A stretch of 64,000 bases of DNA, from positions 496,001-560,000 of the forward strand of contig NZ_FXTY01000002.1 of NCBI RefSeq assembly GCF_900182745.1, read 5' to 3'. The DNA is from Shimia sagamensis. Its GTDB lineage: Bacteria > Pseudomonadota > Alphaproteobacteria > Rhodobacterales > Rhodobacteraceae. The position numbers and the translations under genes are program-made. This document shows, one piece after another, positions 1 to 8,371 of the stretch (position 1 is the first letter of the stretch; each line of letters opens with the position of its first letter). The notes below the pieces were generated by a model. It worked only from the letters and a program-made list of their open reading frames with translations. It was not told the DNA's origin and ran no database searches.

Positions 1-200
1 TGCCGCCTGTGCGGGAGTGATACACAATCAAAACCTGTGCCAATTTTTGCCCCTTGGCCGTGTCTTCGCCCCCACCATACCCGCGCAACGACCATCAAAA
101 CAATCACACTCAACGATTGAAGCGCGCCACAGCCTGCACTACGCTTCCTCCAACGTCTCTGCGTTGATCCTGCGCGTATTAGTCCCAAGGGAGACCCACT

Positions 201-641
201 ATGAAAGCCGTCTTTACCGCCGCAGCTCTTGTATTAAGCACCGCGCCCTGGGCCTCAGCTCAGTCCATCCTTGGCACCTGGACATGTGCACGCAGCACAG
301 CGGACAATGATGCGGTGTCCAACGTCACATTCTCAGAAAACGGGCGGCTGGATGCGCTGGTGAACATTGACTTCTTGGGTCTGGACCAAGTGGTCGCGGC
401 ACAGGCCCGCTACCGCTCTGATTTCCAACTAGACGACGGCTTGCTCAGCGATACACCAGTCTCCGCCTATGTCAGCAAACTGACCATTGACGGCCAAGAT
501 GCCCGTCGCAGCGAACACGCGGAAACCCTGCGTCAGGCCCTACTAGAAGGCAGCGATGCCAGCGCCAAAGTGACGTTCACCTCTGAAAACTACATGATCC
601 TCTCGGCCGACAAGGCGCCGATCAACTGCGTGCGCATGTAA
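201..641 (+). CDS. Small secreted protein of unknown function
   Basis: A 146-residue protein with a clear Sec signal peptide: MKAV followed by a hydrophobic stretch ending in WASAQS, so cleavage is expected near residue 20. The mature part has two cysteines, one in the GTWTCAR motif near its start and one near the C-terminus (INCVRM), which could form a disulfide in the periplasm. The GTWTC beginning resembles small lipocalin-like or META-like secreted proteins, but I do not recognise a family. The start is supported by an AAGGGAG ribosome site 8 bases upstream. It converges with the next gene, leaving an 18-base gap. The first 200 bases of the window show no supportable gene. Confidence 0.7.
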   Translation: MKAVFTAAALVLSTAPWASAQSILGTWTCARSTADNDAVSNVTFSENGRLDALVNIDFLGLDQVVAAQARYRSDFQLDDGLLSDTPVSAYVSKLTIDGQDARRSEHAETLRQALLEGSDASAKVTFTSENYMILSADKAPINCVRM

Positions 642-659
642 GCCCACGCAGCCAAAAGA

Positions 660-1025
660 TTACTTCATCAGATCGCCAACAATGCCCACCGCATCTACTA
701 CGGTGGACAGGTCATCAGAGACCTCCAAAATCTCATCATCCACACGGATATAGCGATTGCCTTTGCCCGGAGCCTTCAGGTTCCAGTTGTCCAAATCGCC
801 AATGTCGTCCCAGTCCAAATCGGTCGGCAGCTTGGCGCCTCGGGTGTAGCGTTTGATCTGTCCCGGCGGGATGGCTTTGCCATTGCCATTGCCTTTACCC
901 GGCTTGTCGATCTTCACTTTCTTGCTGTTGCCTTGACCACCTTTGTCTTTTGCCAAGGCTCCATCAGCCACAAACAGCCCCACAGACAATGCCAGTGTTG
1001 CTGCCAAAACGCTTCTAAAAATCAT
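660..1025 (-). CDS. RcnB-like secreted protein
   Basis: A 121-residue exported protein. After a signal peptide ending in GALAK comes a lysine/glycine-rich linker (residues about 25-50, KDKGGQGNSKK and GKGNGNGK), then a compact C-terminal part with the pattern GNRYIRVDDEILEVSDD. That pattern is typical of RcnB-like periplasmic proteins, a family named for a nickel/cobalt homeostasis factor. Most members are uncharacterised, so a metal role is only suggested. I chose the ATG at 1025 because GAGAGGA lies 5-7 bases upstream; the longer reading adds five residues before the signal peptide. It is divergent from the dipeptidase gene. Confidence 0.65.
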   Translation of the reverse strand: MIFRSVLAATLALSVGLFVADGALAKDKGGQGNSKKVKIDKPGKGNGNGKAIPPGQIKRYTRGAKLPTDLDWDDIGDLDNWNLKAPGKGNRYIRVDDEILEVSDDLSTVVDAVGIVGDLMK

Positions 1026-1193
1026 CTTTTGTCCTCTCAACGGGGTGCAATGTCCAACACTGTGCCACGGGGTTTGCCATCCTCAAAGCACCGTTTGAGA
1101 AGGTTGCGACATTCCGCTTTCGTCACGTCAGGCTTTGACAAACCCATCTCCCCGCCTAGGCTGCGGCCAAACACACGTTTTAGGGGAGAGAAC

Positions 1194-2381
1194 ATGCGCA
1201 CCTTGGGAAAATGGCTGGGCCGGTTGCTGCTGATTGTTGGGGTCGCCGTGGCGGCCTTTTTGATTGTCGCGCCGGGACACGTGGAAAAATCACGCAACAC
1301 AGTGAAAGACCACGCCCCCTATGAGGTCAGCGATGCAGCTCAAGATTTGCACGCCAGCTTGATCGTGGGCGACTGGCACGCCGACACGCTGCTGTGGAAA
1401 CGTGACCCACTGGAATTCGCCAATCGCGGCCAGGTCGATCTGCCCCGCCTGATCGAGGGCAACGTCGCGGTGCAGGTTTTCACCGCCGTGACCAAATCCC
1501 CGGCGGGCCAGAACTACGACAGCAACACGGCGGACGCGCGCGACAACATCACATTGCTGGCAGTGGGCCAGATGTGGCCACCCCGCACCTGGAATTCGAT
1601 TTTTGAACGCGCTGTCTATCAAGCCGAACGCCTGCACAAGGCCGTAGCGGAGTCTGATGGCAAACTGCGCATCGTGCGTAATAAGGCCGAGTTGGACGCC
1701 GTGCTGGCAGACCGCGCCGCAGGCAAAACCGTGGTGGCGGGTATGTTGGGCATCGAAGGTGCGCATCCGCTGGAAGGCAACCTCGACAACTTGCAAAAGC
1801 TGCAAGACGTCGGCTACCGCGTGATCGGCCTACAACACTTCTTTGACAACGCACTTGGCGGCTCGCTGCATGGCATTGGCAACAAAGGCCTGACCGAGTT
1901 TGGCCGCGAGGTGGTGAAAGCGGTAGAAGCGCGCAATCTGGTGATCGACGTGGCCCACTCCAGTCCGCAGGTCGCGCGTGACGTGATCGACATGACCAAC
2001 ATGCCGATGATCGTCAGCCACACCGGCATCTACGGAAACTGCCCGGTGAAGCGGAACTACGAAGACGCGCTGATGCAGGCGATTGTGCAGAACGGCATGG
2101 GCCAAGGCGGCGGCGTGGTTGGCATCGGCTATTGGTCCGATGTGACCTGTGACGACAGCCCGACAGGCGTGGCCAAAACCGTGAAAGCGGCGGTGGACCT
2201 GCTGGGGGAAAACCACGTGTCGCTGGGCTCTGATTTTGACGGCTCCGTTGGTACAGCGTTTGACACCTCAGAACTGGCGGCTTTGACGCAAGCGCTGATG
2301 GACGCGGAATTGAGCGAGACGCAAATCCGCAAGGTCATGGGCGAGAATATGTTGAGGGTACTGCGGGCGCGGTTGGAGTGA
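1194..2381 (+). CDS. Membrane dipeptidase, peptidase family M19
   Basis: A 395-residue zinc dipeptidase of the renal dipeptidase family (M19), which hydrolyses dipeptides, including some D-amino-acid dipeptides. A single N-terminal membrane segment (LLLIVGVAVAAFLIVA) would anchor it facing the periplasm. Family motifs in order: GDWHADTLLW near residue 59 (first zinc-ligand HxD), GIEGAHPLEG with the bridging glutamate, IDVAHSS and IVSHTG with metal-binding histidines, and LGSDFDGSV near the C-terminus. An open reading frame extends farther upstream, but the ATG at 1194 has GGGGAGAG just before it and gives the normal family start. A second, quite different M19 enzyme lies at 30935-32182. Confidence 0.9.
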   Translation: MRTLGKWLGRLLLIVGVAVAAFLIVAPGHVEKSRNTVKDHAPYEVSDAAQDLHASLIVGDWHADTLLWKRDPLEFANRGQVDLPRLIEGNVAVQVFTAVTKSPAGQNYDSNTADARDNITLLAVGQMWPPRTWNSIFERAVYQAERLHKAVAESDGKLRIVRNKAELDAVLADRAAGKTVVAGMLGIEGAHPLEGNLDNLQKLQDVGYRVIGLQHFFDNALGGSLHGIGNKGLTEFGREVVKAVEARNLVIDVAHSSPQVARDVIDMTNMPMIVSHTGIYGNCPVKRNYEDALMQAIVQNGMGQGGGVVGIGYWSDVTCDDSPTGVAKTVKAAVDLLGENHVSLGSDFDGSVGTAFDTSELAALTQALMDAELSETQIRKVMGENMLRVLRARLE

Positions 2382-2652
2382 TTGAAAAATTGCCACCCAA
2401 TGTTGTCGGAACCCTTCCAAAGTGTTTCGGCAACAGGTTTCCTCCCACACCGCTGCGGTGCACATCAAGCTACGAAAGCGAAGCTCTTTTTGAGGGCTGA
2501 CGTTCGCGGCGACTGCCAAGGCATTGTGAGCACCAAGAAAAAGTGGACTTTTGAAGCCAAAATCAAGATAATTCTAGAGCATACCTTCTTACTCTAGTCG
2601 TTTTGAAACTAGCCACGCCAGGATTTCTAAAGGTTCTCCCAAGGTTCCCAGA

Positions 2653-3198
2653 ATGCAGACGGCATACATACTGAACCCAGAAAACCAAATTTGCCGGACT
2701 GAAGGTCCGTGGGATGAATTTGCGTTGCAAAACGATGGAGCGGAAGCAATAGAGGACAAGGTCGTTGGACATTCAATTTGGAACTTCACGGTTGGCTTTG
2801 AAGTTCAGAGTTTCCTAAATGCGGTCTTTTTCTTTGTTCGACGATCAGGTGCTATGTTCGAAACAAAATACCGATGTGATAGCAGCGACAGTCAACGCCT
2901 GTTCTCAATGGCGGTAAGCCCGATCGCAGATGGAGGCGTCAGAGTAGATCACGAACTGTTGCGGCAGTTTGAGCCACAACCAGCGGGGAAACTCGCGGTA
3001 CTTGAGCACCATCGCTGCTTCAACCGTTGCTCCATGTGCTGTCACTTCAAGGTCGGAAACGAATGGATAGATCCTTTCGCCACCCCCGAAGAAGCCTTCT
3101 TCCCGAAAAGTCACACCATCTGTCCGAGCTGCAAGAATTCAGCACGTGAGAGTCTCGGCATCATAATCGACTTCCCCAGACATTCTCGCTCCGAGTAA
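2653..3198 (+). CDS. Orphan protein with CxxC...CPxC zinc-ribbon-like C-terminus
   Basis: A 181-residue protein I cannot assign to a family. The C-terminal third has two cysteine pairs, in RCSMCCHFKVGNEWIDPF and TICPSCK, with an aromatic/acidic stretch between. This spacing resembles the cysteine motif found at the end of some PAS/GAF signalling proteins, where a CxxCKKIR... half is followed by ICPxC, so a metal site is plausible. The N-terminal half (YILNPENQICRTEGPWDEFALQN) could be a small sensor-like domain. The gene and the 270 bases before it look more AT-rich than the surroundings, and no neighbour suggests a function, so recent acquisition is possible. The start has a weak AAGG site 10 bases upstream. 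Confidence 0.55.
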   Translation: MQTAYILNPENQICRTEGPWDEFALQNDGAEAIEDKVVGHSIWNFTVGFEVQSFLNAVFFFVRRSGAMFETKYRCDSSDSQRLFSMAVSPIADGGVRVDHELLRQFEPQPAGKLAVLEHHRCFNRCSMCCHFKVGNEWIDPFATPEEAFFPKSHTICPSCKNSARESLGIIIDFPRHSRSE

Positions 3199-3302
3199 TT
3201 ACAGTATTTTCGGGAACTCAATGACTTGGACCTGCGCAAGCAAAGTGCAATGTCGTGCGGTCTCAGACATTTTCGCTCAAGCCTTTCCCGCGGCCTTCTC
3301 TC

Positions 3303-3331
3303 ACAAAAAAAGGCGGCCCAAAGGCCGCCTT
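3303..3331 (-). terminator. Intrinsic terminator after the iron-binding protein gene
   Basis: Nine-base perfect stem AAGGCGGCC/GGCCGCCTT with a four-base loop, followed on the minus strand by a run of seven Ts. It lies 24 bases beyond the stop codon of the iron ABC substrate-binding protein gene. Confidence 0.85.
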
Positions 3332-3354
3332 CTTCGTCTCTCTCAACAGCCAGT

Positions 3355-4368
3355 TTAGCCGTCGAAATCAACCTGCTCGGTGATTTTCAGCGCTTGGGAG
3401 CGGTTGCCTGCCAGCGTCATCAGGTTCACGTCGTCCGCTGTGAATTCACCCCAACCAGACACCAAAGCGTCGGCTTCGGTGCCCGGAGCAACGGGGTACT
3501 CGAAGTTGGCTTTGGCATAGATTTCCTGTGCTTTTGGCGAGGTCAGGAACTCCATCATCTTGATAGCGTTTTCTTTGTTCGGGGCGGCTTTGGTCAGCGC
3601 CACACCAGACACGTTCACGTGGGTGCCTGCGTTTTCAAAGGTTGGGAACACGATGCGCACGCTGTCCGCCCATTCTTTCTGCTCTTCGTCAGACAGCATT
3701 TTGCCCATGTAGTAGGTGTTGCCTACGGAGATGTCACATTCGCCAGCCCAGATCGCTTTTACCTGTGCGCGGTCATTGCCCTGTGGCTTGCGTGCGAGGT
3801 TGGCTTTCACGCCTTCCAGCCAAGTTTTTGCGCCTTCTTCACCGTGGTGCTCGATCATGGCGGAGGTCAGTGCCACGTTATATGCGTTGGTGCCGGAACG
3901 GGTGCAGATACGGCCTTTCCACTTAGGGTCAGCCAGATCTTCGTAGGTGGTGACTTCACCGTCTGCCACACGGTCTTTGGAGGCGTATACAATGCGCGCA
4001 CGGGTGGTCAGGCCAAACCAGTGGTTCTCTGGGTCGCGGTACTGTGCAGGCACGTTTTCATTGATGCTGTCGCTGACAACCGGTTGGGTCAGGCCTGCGT
4101 TCACAACACCGGCCAGACGGGAGATGTCCACGGTCAGAACCATGTCTGCAGGGGAACGGTCGCCTTCCGCTTCCAAACGCTCGATCATACCTTTTTTCAG
4201 GTAAGCCACGTTCACTTTGATGCCGGTTTCGGCGGTGAATGCATCGGTCAGCGGCTTGATCAGCTCAGGCTGGCGATAGGAGTATACGTTGACTTCGTCA
4301 GCCAGAACAGGCGCAGCAACGGCTGCAGCGGCGGCAAAGAAGATCGACGTGGAAAGAAATTTGGTCAT
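3355..4368 (-). CDS. Periplasmic Fe(3+)-binding protein of an ABC transporter (FutA/FbpA type)
   Basis: A 337-residue class of extracellular solute-binding protein that captures ferric iron in the periplasm. It has a signal peptide ending in PVLADE (cleavage about residue 23), then VNVYSYRQPELIKPL, the usual beginning of FutA/FbpA proteins. The paired tyrosines in GNTYYMGKM match the iron-liganding Tyr-Tyr of this family. Length is normal. The translation can be read from a GTG 12 bases earlier, but the ATG at 4368 gives the standard MTKFL-type signal peptide. No permease or ATPase gene follows, because a terminator closes the transcript, so its transporter partners must be encoded elsewhere. 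Confidence 0.9.
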   Translation of the reverse strand: MTKFLSTSIFFAAAAAVAAPVLADEVNVYSYRQPELIKPLTDAFTAETGIKVNVAYLKKGMIERLEAEGDRSPADMVLTVDISRLAGVVNAGLTQPVVSDSINENVPAQYRDPENHWFGLTTRARIVYASKDRVADGEVTTYEDLADPKWKGRICTRSGTNAYNVALTSAMIEHHGEEGAKTWLEGVKANLARKPQGNDRAQVKAIWAGECDISVGNTYYMGKMLSDEEQKEWADSVRIVFPTFENAGTHVNVSGVALTKAAPNKENAIKMMEFLTSPKAQEIYAKANFEYPVAPGTEADALVSGWGEFTADDVNLMTLAGNRSQALKITEQVDFDG

Positions 4369-4404
4369 GTCATCACTCACGGTGGAACGGTTTCGATGAC
4401 GCCG

Positions 4405-4433
4405 CTTTAATCCGAGTTTTTTAATCAGGTCAA
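4405..4433 (-). promoter_or_regulatory. Probable sigma-70 promoter of the iron-binding protein gene
   Basis: On the minus strand TTGACC (4433-4428) is separated by 17 bases from TTAAAG (4410-4405), about 37 bases before the start codon. Directly upstream, at 4436-4454, is the inverted repeat CCTGAATGATTTATTCAGG (seven-base arms), which overlaps the mazG stop codon. It could be an operator for an iron-responsive regulator or simply an end-of-gene hairpin. Confidence 0.4.
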
Positions 4434-4445
4434 TACCTGAATGAT

Positions 4446-5279
4446 TTATTCAGGATTATCTTTCCGTGCTTTTTCCTCAACTTTCACCTCATCCCACAGT
4501 GCATCCATCTCTTCCAGATTACTCTCGTTTGGGGTCTTTCCGCGTTGCTTGAGTTTTGCTTCGACCCCCTCAAAGCGCCTGACAAACTTGGCGTTTGTGG
4601 CCCGCAGTGCCGCTTCGGGTTCGATCTTGAGATGCCGCGCCAAATTGGCAATCACAAACAGCATGTCGCCGAACTCTTCCTCAACCTCTGCCTGCGTCAG
4701 CTTGTCTCGGGCCTCGGCCAGCTCGCCCGCCTCTTCGACAATCTTGTCCACCACCTGCGAAATGTCCGGCCAGTCAAACCCCACGCGCGCGGCGCGGTTT
4801 TGCAGCTTCACTGCCCGCAACAACGCTGGCAATCCCAAAGCCACGCCATCCAGCGTGCCTTGCTGCGCCTTCCCTGCCCGTTCCGCCGCTTTCACGGCTT
4901 CCCAATCGCGGGTTTGCTGCTCTGCGGATTTGTCCCGGCTTTCATCGCCAAACACATGCGGATGCCGCGCCACCATTTTGTCCGACATGGTGTCTGCCAC
5001 CTCGTCAAAGGTGAACAAGCCCCGCTCGGAGGCCATCTGCGCGTGAAACACCGACTGAAACAGCAAATCGCCCAACTCGCCTTTCAACTCATCCCAAGCT
5101 TCCCGCTCAATGGCATCGGCCACCTCATAGGCCTCTTCGATGGTATATGGCGCGATGGTGGCAAAATCCTGCTCAATATCCCAGGGACAGCCAGTCTCCG
5201 GATCGCGCAGACGCCGCATGATCTCCAAAAGACGCGGCAATCCGCCGTTGGGATTGAGGATAAGGGGATCTTCGGCCAT
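4446..5279 (-). CDS. mazG: Nucleoside triphosphate pyrophosphohydrolase MazG
   Basis: A 277-residue MazG, which hydrolyses (d)NTPs to NMP and pyrophosphate and helps clear abnormal nucleotides. The N-terminus has the family signature LLEIMRRLRDPETGCPWD. Two MazG helical repeats follow: TIEEAYEVADAIE with GELGDLLFQSVFHA, then EEAGELAEA with EEFGDMLFVIANLARH. Both carry the EExxE...ExxD magnesium-binding residues. Length and start match bacterial MazG. It is transcribed away from the M20 amidohydrolase gene, with 63 bases between the start codons. Confidence 0.95.
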   Translation of the reverse strand: MAEDPLILNPNGGLPRLLEIMRRLRDPETGCPWDIEQDFATIAPYTIEEAYEVADAIEREAWDELKGELGDLLFQSVFHAQMASERGLFTFDEVADTMSDKMVARHPHVFGDESRDKSAEQQTRDWEAVKAAERAGKAQQGTLDGVALGLPALLRAVKLQNRAARVGFDWPDISQVVDKIVEEAGELAEARDKLTQAEVEEEFGDMLFVIANLARHLKIEPEAALRATNAKFVRRFEGVEAKLKQRGKTPNESNLEEMDALWDEVKVEEKARKDNPE

Positions 5280-5342
5280 TGCGTCGTGCTCCGGAATTTG
5301 CTTTGGATGGCGGTGAACAAATATTCAGAAAGGTGTCCACCC

Positions 5343-6503
5343 ATGCCTGTTGTAAACCGTATTGCCGATTTTGCCGACGAAATGAAGGGCTGGCGGCGTC
5401 ACCTGCACGCCAACCCGGAGTTGGAGTTCAATTGCCACGAGACCGCCGCCTTTGTTGTGCAGCGTCTGAAAGAGTTTGGCGTGGATGAAATCCACGAGGG
5501 CATCGCCACATCCGGTGTTGTCGCGATCATCACCGGTCAGGGCGACGGCCCCACCATGGGCCTGCGCGCCGATATGGACGCATTGCCAATGGACGAAATC
5601 ACCGGACTGGACCACGCCAGCACCGTAGACGGCAAGATGCACGCCTGTGGGCATGACGGCCACACCACCATGCTGCTTGGCGCCGCCAAATACCTCGCTG
5701 AGACCCGCAAGTTTTCCGGCCGTGTCGCGCTGTTCTTCCAGCCCGCCGAAGAAGACGGCGGCGGCGCAGGTGTGATGGTCGAAGAAGGGGCGATGGAGCG
5801 CTTTGACGTGAAAGACATCTACGCCATCCACAACGTCCCCGGCCTGCCACTTGGCGAGTTTCACACGACGCCTGGTCCGATCATGGCCGCCGTGGACAGC
5901 TTTACGATTAAGCTACAGGGCAAAGGTGGCCACGGTGCCTACCCGCAGGACACCGTCGACCCGGTGGTGGCCGCGGTCGCCATGGTCAACGCCATCCAAA
6001 CCATCGTCAGCCGCAACCACGACACCCGCAACGAATGTGTTGTCTCTGTCACGCAAATTCACGCCGGCTCGGCCGACAACGTGATCCCCGATGGCGGCTT
6101 CATCAACGGCACCATCCGCACCTTTGACAAAGACGTGCAGGCCATGATCCACCAACGTTTGAAAGAGATCACCACCGGCACAGCCGCCGCCTATGGCCTC
6201 ACCGCAGACCTCGACATCGACATCGGCTATCCCGCCACAATAAACCACGAGACACAAACCGCCTTTGCTGCTGATGTGGCGCGTGACATTGCCGGCGACG
6301 TGGCAGTGAACGCAGATCAAGGCATGGAAATGGGGGCGGAAGACTTCTCCTACATGTTGGAGGCGCGCCCCGGCGCCTACCTGTTCTTGGGCGCGGGCGA
6401 AGGCGCAGGTCTGCACCACCCTGCGTTTGATTTTAACGACGACATCTCACCCATCGGCGCCTCATTCTTTGCGCGTTTGGTGGAAACGGCCCAACCGCTG
6501 TAA
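5343..6503 (+). CDS. M20 family amidohydrolase (hippurate hydrolase type)
   Basis: A 386-residue zinc amidohydrolase of peptidase family M20D, whose members cleave N-acyl or N-carbamoyl amino acids and related amides. Landmarks are GLRADMDALPM (residues 73-83, catalytic Asp), HACGHDGH (100-107, metal ligands), QPAEEDGGG (133-141, catalytic and bridging glutamates), GKGGHGAYP (dimerisation-domain His) and GAEDFSYML near the C-terminus. The reading frame is open far upstream, antisense to mazG, but the ATG at 5343 follows an AAAGGTG site and begins the normal domain. The next gene is an agmatinase-family enzyme in the same direction, so both may serve amide/guanidine nitrogen use, but the substrate is not evident. 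Confidence 0.9.
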   Translation: MPVVNRIADFADEMKGWRRHLHANPELEFNCHETAAFVVQRLKEFGVDEIHEGIATSGVVAIITGQGDGPTMGLRADMDALPMDEITGLDHASTVDGKMHACGHDGHTTMLLGAAKYLAETRKFSGRVALFFQPAEEDGGGAGVMVEEGAMERFDVKDIYAIHNVPGLPLGEFHTTPGPIMAAVDSFTIKLQGKGGHGAYPQDTVDPVVAAVAMVNAIQTIVSRNHDTRNECVVSVTQIHAGSADNVIPDGGFINGTIRTFDKDVQAMIHQRLKEITTGTAAAYGLTADLDIDIGYPATINHETQTAFAADVARDIAGDVAVNADQGMEMGAEDFSYMLEARPGAYLFLGAGEGAGLHHPAFDFNDDISPIGASFFARLVETAQPL

Positions 6504-6613
6504 GCACATTTCGGGCGGTCTGACAAAACAGATCGCCCGCATGTCGTCTTCAGGCTTGACCTTTCTGTGGGATTTGCGAAATTTGATCAAATTCTACAGG
6601 AAGGAACGTACCC

Positions 6614-7573
6614 GTGGCTCTAGAAGACGCAAAAACCCAAGTTGATATGGCCTTCACCCGTGACAACCCACGCGGTTTGAGCTTTGAAAACACCTTTGGC
6701 GGGGCCACCTCTTTCCTGCGCCGCCGCTATTCCAAGGATCTCACCGGCGTGGACATCGCCGTCACCGGCATCCCCTTTGATCAGGCCGTGACCAACCGCC
6801 CCGGCACCCGCCTTGGCCCCCGCGCCATCCGCGAGGCCAGTGCCATTCAGGCGTTTGATCCGCCCTATGGCTGGGGCTACGATCCCATGAGCGAATTCAG
6901 TATTGTGGATTATGGTGACGTTGCCTTTGACTATGCGCGCGTGGCTGACTTTCCCGAAGCACTGACCAACCACATTCGCAGCATTCTTGCCGGTGGTGCA
7001 GCCAGCATCGCTCTGGGCGGCGATCACTATATCACCTACCCGATCCTCAAAGCATATGCTGAGAAGTTTGGCCCGCTGAGCCTATTACAATTTGACGCCC
7101 ACACAGACACCTGGGCTGACGATGAACCCAACCGCATCGACCATGGCACCATGTTCTATAAGGCCGTGAAAGATGGTCTGATTGATCCCAAACGCTCTGT
7201 TCAGGTTGGCATTCGCACCGAAAACCCGGACACGCTGGGTTTCAACATCATTGACGCGCGCGAAGTGCATGAGACCGGTCCTGTGGCGGTGGCGCAGAAA
7301 ATCCGCGACATCCTGGGCGATCATCCGACTTATCTGACCTTTGACATCGACGGTCTGGACCCGGCCTTTGCGGCCGGCACCGGCACACCTGTCTGGGGCG
7401 GTCTCACCAGTGGTCAAGCCAGCATCATCCTGCGCGACATCGCCGGCATCAATCTTGTCGGCGGTGACGTGGTAGAGGTCTCCCCACCCTTTGACACCAC
7501 CGGTGCCACTGCCATTGCAGGGGCTCACATTGCCCTGGAATTGATTTGTTTGTGGGGGTGGACGCGGCGTTAG
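6614..7573 (+). CDS. speB: Agmatinase/arginase-family ureohydrolase
   Basis: A 319-residue manganese ureohydrolase. It has the family motifs GGDHYIT (135-141), FDAHTDTW (160-166) and DIDGLDPAFAAGTGTP, which hold the binuclear manganese ligands. Agmatinase would convert agmatine to putrescine and urea, but other members use guanidinobutyrate or related guanidino compounds, so the substrate is open. The start is GTG, chosen because AGGAAGG lies nine bases upstream. One deviation is Tyr after GGDH, where many family members have Ser. It follows the M20 amidohydrolase with a 110-base gap. A second family member sits at 61287-62246. Confidence 0.85.
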   Translation: MALEDAKTQVDMAFTRDNPRGLSFENTFGGATSFLRRRYSKDLTGVDIAVTGIPFDQAVTNRPGTRLGPRAIREASAIQAFDPPYGWGYDPMSEFSIVDYGDVAFDYARVADFPEALTNHIRSILAGGAASIALGGDHYITYPILKAYAEKFGPLSLLQFDAHTDTWADDEPNRIDHGTMFYKAVKDGLIDPKRSVQVGIRTENPDTLGFNIIDAREVHETGPVAVAQKIRDILGDHPTYLTFDIDGLDPAFAAGTGTPVWGGLTSGQASIILRDIAGINLVGGDVVEVSPPFDTTGATAIAGAHIALELICLWGWTRR

Positions 7574-7671
7574 TTCGCCCCCCTCTGGAAAATGGCCAAA
7601 CCACCGCATAAGTTGCAGGCGTCGGGCGATCTTCCGGCGAACTCTAGCGGATGATTTCAGGTGTGTGGAAA

Positions 7672-8067
7672 ATGAATTTTCTTTGGCTCGTTCCAATATT
7701 GGCCATCGGCTTTGTGCTTTACGTGCGTTTGGCACCCAGCGATCCAGCCCGCTGGCACAAGGAACCTCAGATTGCCCATGACAGCGACACCGAAAACTCC
7801 GCACGCCGTCTTGTTATGTCTGGCCGCGACGGCCTTGCCCGCTTTCATCAGGTGGCCGTTGGCACCCCTCGCACCACGGCGCTTGCTGGCTCCGTAGAGG
7901 CGGGCATGGTCACCTATGTGACGCGTTCCAAAACAATGGCCTACCCCGACTACACCACCGCCTATCAGGACGGAGACATGCTCAAAGTCTACGGCCGATC
8001 ACGATTTGGGCGCAGGGATTTTGGTGTAAACGGCGCCCGCGTCGATGGTTGGATCGACGCTCTGTAA
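7672..8067 (+). CDS. DUF1499-family membrane-anchored protein
   Basis: A 131-residue protein of the DUF1499 family, function unknown. One N-terminal membrane segment (FLWLVPILAIGFVLYVRL) is followed by a periplasmic domain ending in YGRSRFGRRDFGVNGARVDGWIDAL, the usual DUF1499 end with its basic/aromatic pattern. I chose the ATG at 7672, which has AGGTG eight bases upstream, rather than the in-frame ATG at 7651. The 3' end overlaps the convergent gene by 69 bases. Confidence 0.75.
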   Translation: MNFLWLVPILAIGFVLYVRLAPSDPARWHKEPQIAHDSDTENSARRLVMSGRDGLARFHQVAVGTPRTTALAGSVEAGMVTYVTRSKTMAYPDYTTAYQDGDMLKVYGRSRFGRRDFGVNGARVDGWIDAL

Positions 8068-8310
8068 CGGCGCATTCAAGCTGGAACTCAGGCAACCAGG
8101 CGAGACCTCTCGCCACATCGGCACATTCAGCGACATCTGGCACTGCGCCATGAACATGCGCCCATCGACCTGCAAACAGATGGTCTCACCCACCTCAATG
8201 CGCTGGCCTTGTTTGTCGGTGCAATAACAATCCACAGGCACGCCATTCATCATCCCATCAGCCGCCGCTGAGGATGCAATCAGAGCAAATATCAAGGTTA
8301 GGTGTCGCAT
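7999..8310 (-). CDS. Small secreted cysteine-containing protein
   Basis: A 103-residue exported protein with signal peptide MRHLTLIFALIASSAAADG. The mature part contains five cysteines (DCYCTDKQG, GETICLQVDG, FMAQCQMS, SPGCLSS), which suggests disulfide bonds in the periplasm. I do not recognise a family. Starting at 8310 gives the signal peptide; the longer reading to 8373 would place 21 unrelated residues in front and overlap the prfA start. It converges on the DUF1499 gene with 69 bases of overlap, so the two 3' ends are antisense to each other. Confidence 0.65.
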   Translation of the reverse strand: MRHLTLIFALIASSAAADGMMNGVPVDCYCTDKQGQRIEVGETICLQVDGRMFMAQCQMSLNVPMWREVSPGCLSSSLNAPLQSVDPTIDAGAVYTKIPAPKS

Positions 8311-8371
8311 GGCCCTAGTATAGCGCAAACCGCGCCCTTGACCAAACCCGCGTATTGTCTCACTTAGCAGC

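Noticed and set aside
1-200. Possible gene end or start at the left edge
   Set aside because: No frame in this stretch shows a ribosome site or family pattern, and a gene truncated at base 1 cannot be judged.
3226-4410. 394-residue frame antisense to the iron-binding protein gene
   Set aside because: It mirrors a clearly real gene in codon-biased DNA; its translation is rich in His, Phe and Val with no family resemblance.
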